Shown here: piece after piece, positions 62,749-64,000 of the stretch
Numbering within the stretch: the stretch's first letter is position 1
Layout of the letters: the number at the start of each line of letters is the position of its first letter
Assembly (NCBI GenBank): GCA_011523705.1
Contig: WTGC01000140.1
Coordinates: 110,667-174,666, forward strand
From: Chloroflexota bacterium
GTDB lineage: Bacteria > Chloroflexota > Anaerolineae > Aggregatilineales > Phototrophicaceae
Direction: 5' to 3'
Length of the DNA: 64,000 nt
Translations under genes and position numbers: made by a program
Notes under the pieces: model-generated
Told to the model about the DNA's origin: nothing
Databases searched by the model: none
The model's input: the letters and a program-made list of their open reading frames with translations, nothing else

Positions 62749-64000
62749 TCGGCGGGGGCGATATTCCGCTTTCGCGCGGCCGATGACTCTTGCGGATCGC
62801 CCATGGGGAAAACGTAGACCAAGATCGACAATAAACCTGCCAGCGCGAAGATGCCGAATGTGAGCTCGAAGTTGACGGCATCAACCAGCCAACCGCCAAA
62901 GATGGGCGCGAATATCGTCACCGGCGCGATGAGTGAGTTCGCCATCCCGATGTAATAGGGGCGTTCCGCCACCGAGCCAAACTGCACGGTGATAGTCATG
63001 ATCGTGGACCATTGCGCCGAGTTGACGATGCCGGTCAGGGCGAAGACAGCGTAAAACCAGCTGACATCGCTGGCCTGCAGGGCGATGGCGATGCCCAATA
63101 TGGTCAGCAGATTTGCCGCTATCAATACGCGCCGGTGGCCCCAGCGATCGCCGATCCAACCGATGACCGAACTGCTTACGGTATTAGACACCAGCAGAAC
63201 GCTCGTCAAGATTCCGGCGAATTCCGGCGACATATCAAAGCGCCGAATGCCGTAAATGGTATAAAAGGAAATCGCGGTCAGGCTAACCCCGGTTAAGGCG
63301 CGCGCGATGAGAAACCAGCGAAAGTTGTCGTCTTCGCGCAGAATCTGCCGCAGGCGGCCGCCGAATTGACGCCACCTGACCGGCTCTGCCACATGCCGCG
63401 GATGACTCTTCGGTTCATAGGTCAAAGCCAAACCGACAAAGGACACCAGCAAGCTGATGCCGGCCAAGGTGAACAGCAGCGAAAAACTCTCCGGGAAATC
63501 CATCCTTTCCAGGATGACGCTGGCGAGCAGCGCGCCACCGGCGCCGAAGAGATTGACGCAGGCCGACTGGATGCCGAAGAACGAACCGAGGCGATGAGGC
63601 GGCATGATCTTGCTGATCATGCTCTGCCAGGCGGTGCCTGTGAATCCGCCGCCCAGCGCTTGTATGCCGAGCAGGAGCAGCGCCAAGATCAGCGCCGTAT
63701 CCAGGCCAATCTGCGGGATCATGAAAGCCAGCAGCGCCAGCCCAAAGTAGGGCACGCGCTCCACCATGGTCATCACCAAGACCATCGGCTTATAACGCTG
63801 AAGACTGGCGACGTAGCTGGAGGTCAGCAGTTGCGGCACTTGCCAGCCGATATGAAAGAGCGTGGCGACAAAGCCGATCAATGCGGTCGACTCGGTGAGA
63901 AAAGACAGGAAGAGCGGGATTATGGTAACATAAGATGCCAAACCCGAAACGCCGAAGCCGAACAAGCTGCCGTCAAAGATATTGACAGCAATGTTGTGAT
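62745..64000 (-). CDS. MFS transporter (5' end outside window)
   Basis: At least 406 residues with about twelve hydrophobic segments and an MFS loop (GWIGDRWGHRRVLIAANLL). The frame stays open beyond the ORF track start (a TTG at 63965) to the window edge, reading NIAVNIFDGSLFG upstream, so the true start lies outside. The substrate is unknown. It converges on the lysine operon and is not part of it. Confidence 0.82.
   Translation of the reverse strand, partial: HNIAVNIFDGSLFGFGVSGLASYVTIIPLFLSFLTESTALIGFVATLFHIGWQVPQLLTSSYVASLQRYKPMVLVMTMVERVPYFGLALLAFMIPQIGLDTALILALLLLGIQALGGGFTGTAWQSMISKIMPPHRLGSFFGIQSACVNLFGAGGALLASVILERMDFPESFSLLFTLAGISLLVSFVGLALTYEPKSHPRHVAEPVRWRQFGGRLRQILREDDNFRWFLIARALTGVSLTAISFYTIYGIRRFDMSPEFAGILTSVLLVSNTVSSSVIGWIGDRWGHRRVLIAANLLTILGIAIALQASDVSWFYAVFALTGIVNSAQWSTIMTITVQFGSVAERPYYIGMANSLIAPVTIFAPIFGGWLVDAVNFELTFGIFALAGLLSILVYVFPMGDPQESSAARKRNIAPAD

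Overview
This window most likely comes from a member of the Chloroflexota (Anaerolineae-like). That is an inference from gene content: lysine is made on the LysW carrier protein while arginine is made by a separate acetylated ArgCJBD route, a TIGR03960/TIGR03936 radical-SAM pair is present, and there are many TPR membrane proteins and a Gram-positive-like two-domain NagZ. The DNA is GC-rich, so nearly every real gene carries long antisense shadow ORFs. I see no rRNA, tRNA, CRISPR array, transposase or prophage. The window looks like an ordinary, densely coded chromosome with many ATGA/TGATG overlaps.

Layout. 1-7.4 kb: 3' part of a glutamate synthase gene, a PucR-type regulator and ileS with its leader. 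7.4-12.5 kb: a minus-strand overlapping operon of two GNAT acetyltransferases, an AlaX editing enzyme, an unknown protein and three membrane TPR proteins. 12.7-15.7 kb: small TPR protein, rsmD, CCA-adding enzyme, hpt. 15.8-24.9 kb: minus-strand arginine/carbamoyl-phosphate block argC-argB-argD-argJ-carA-carB. 25.3-33.7 kb: primary sigma factor, GNAT, a multi-TM/GAF/HTH sensor, FtsK translocase and a membrane-tailed XseA-like protein. 33.8-39.6 kb: two small membrane proteins divergent from a DUF2344 protein, psuG, DinB, the TIGR03960 radical-SAM protein and an alpha/beta hydrolase. 39.7-46.1 kb: polytopic Mur ligase plus Ddl-like ligase, membrane glycosyltransferase, RluB-type pseudouridine synthase, PlsC. 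47.3-53.1 kb: a five-gene sugar/peptidoglycan-salvage operon (MFS, nagZ, beta-lactamase-fold hydrolase, BadF/NagK-type kinase, murQ). 53.1-56.2 kb: enoyl-CoA hydratase, fabD, rpmF, fructosamine kinase. 56.2-62.7 kb: the lysine operon lysW-lysX-lysY-lysZ-lysJ-lysK-homocitrate synthase. The window ends in an incomplete MFS gene.

The most interesting signal is regulatory. The arginine operon is preceded by a promoter, a short ORF with four tandem Arg codons and then an intrinsic terminator directly before argC. The LysW lysine operon is preceded by a short ORF encoding KKVKK and then an intrinsic terminator directly before lysW. In both cases a segment just downstream of the control codons is complementary to the terminator's 5' arm, so a competing antiterminator can be drawn. 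This is the layout of ribosome-stalling transcription attenuation, here apparently used in parallel for two basic amino acids made by paralogous enzyme sets. A third possible leader ORF, with a perfect Shine-Dalgarno, lies upstream of ileS, but it has no terminator and only one Ile codon.
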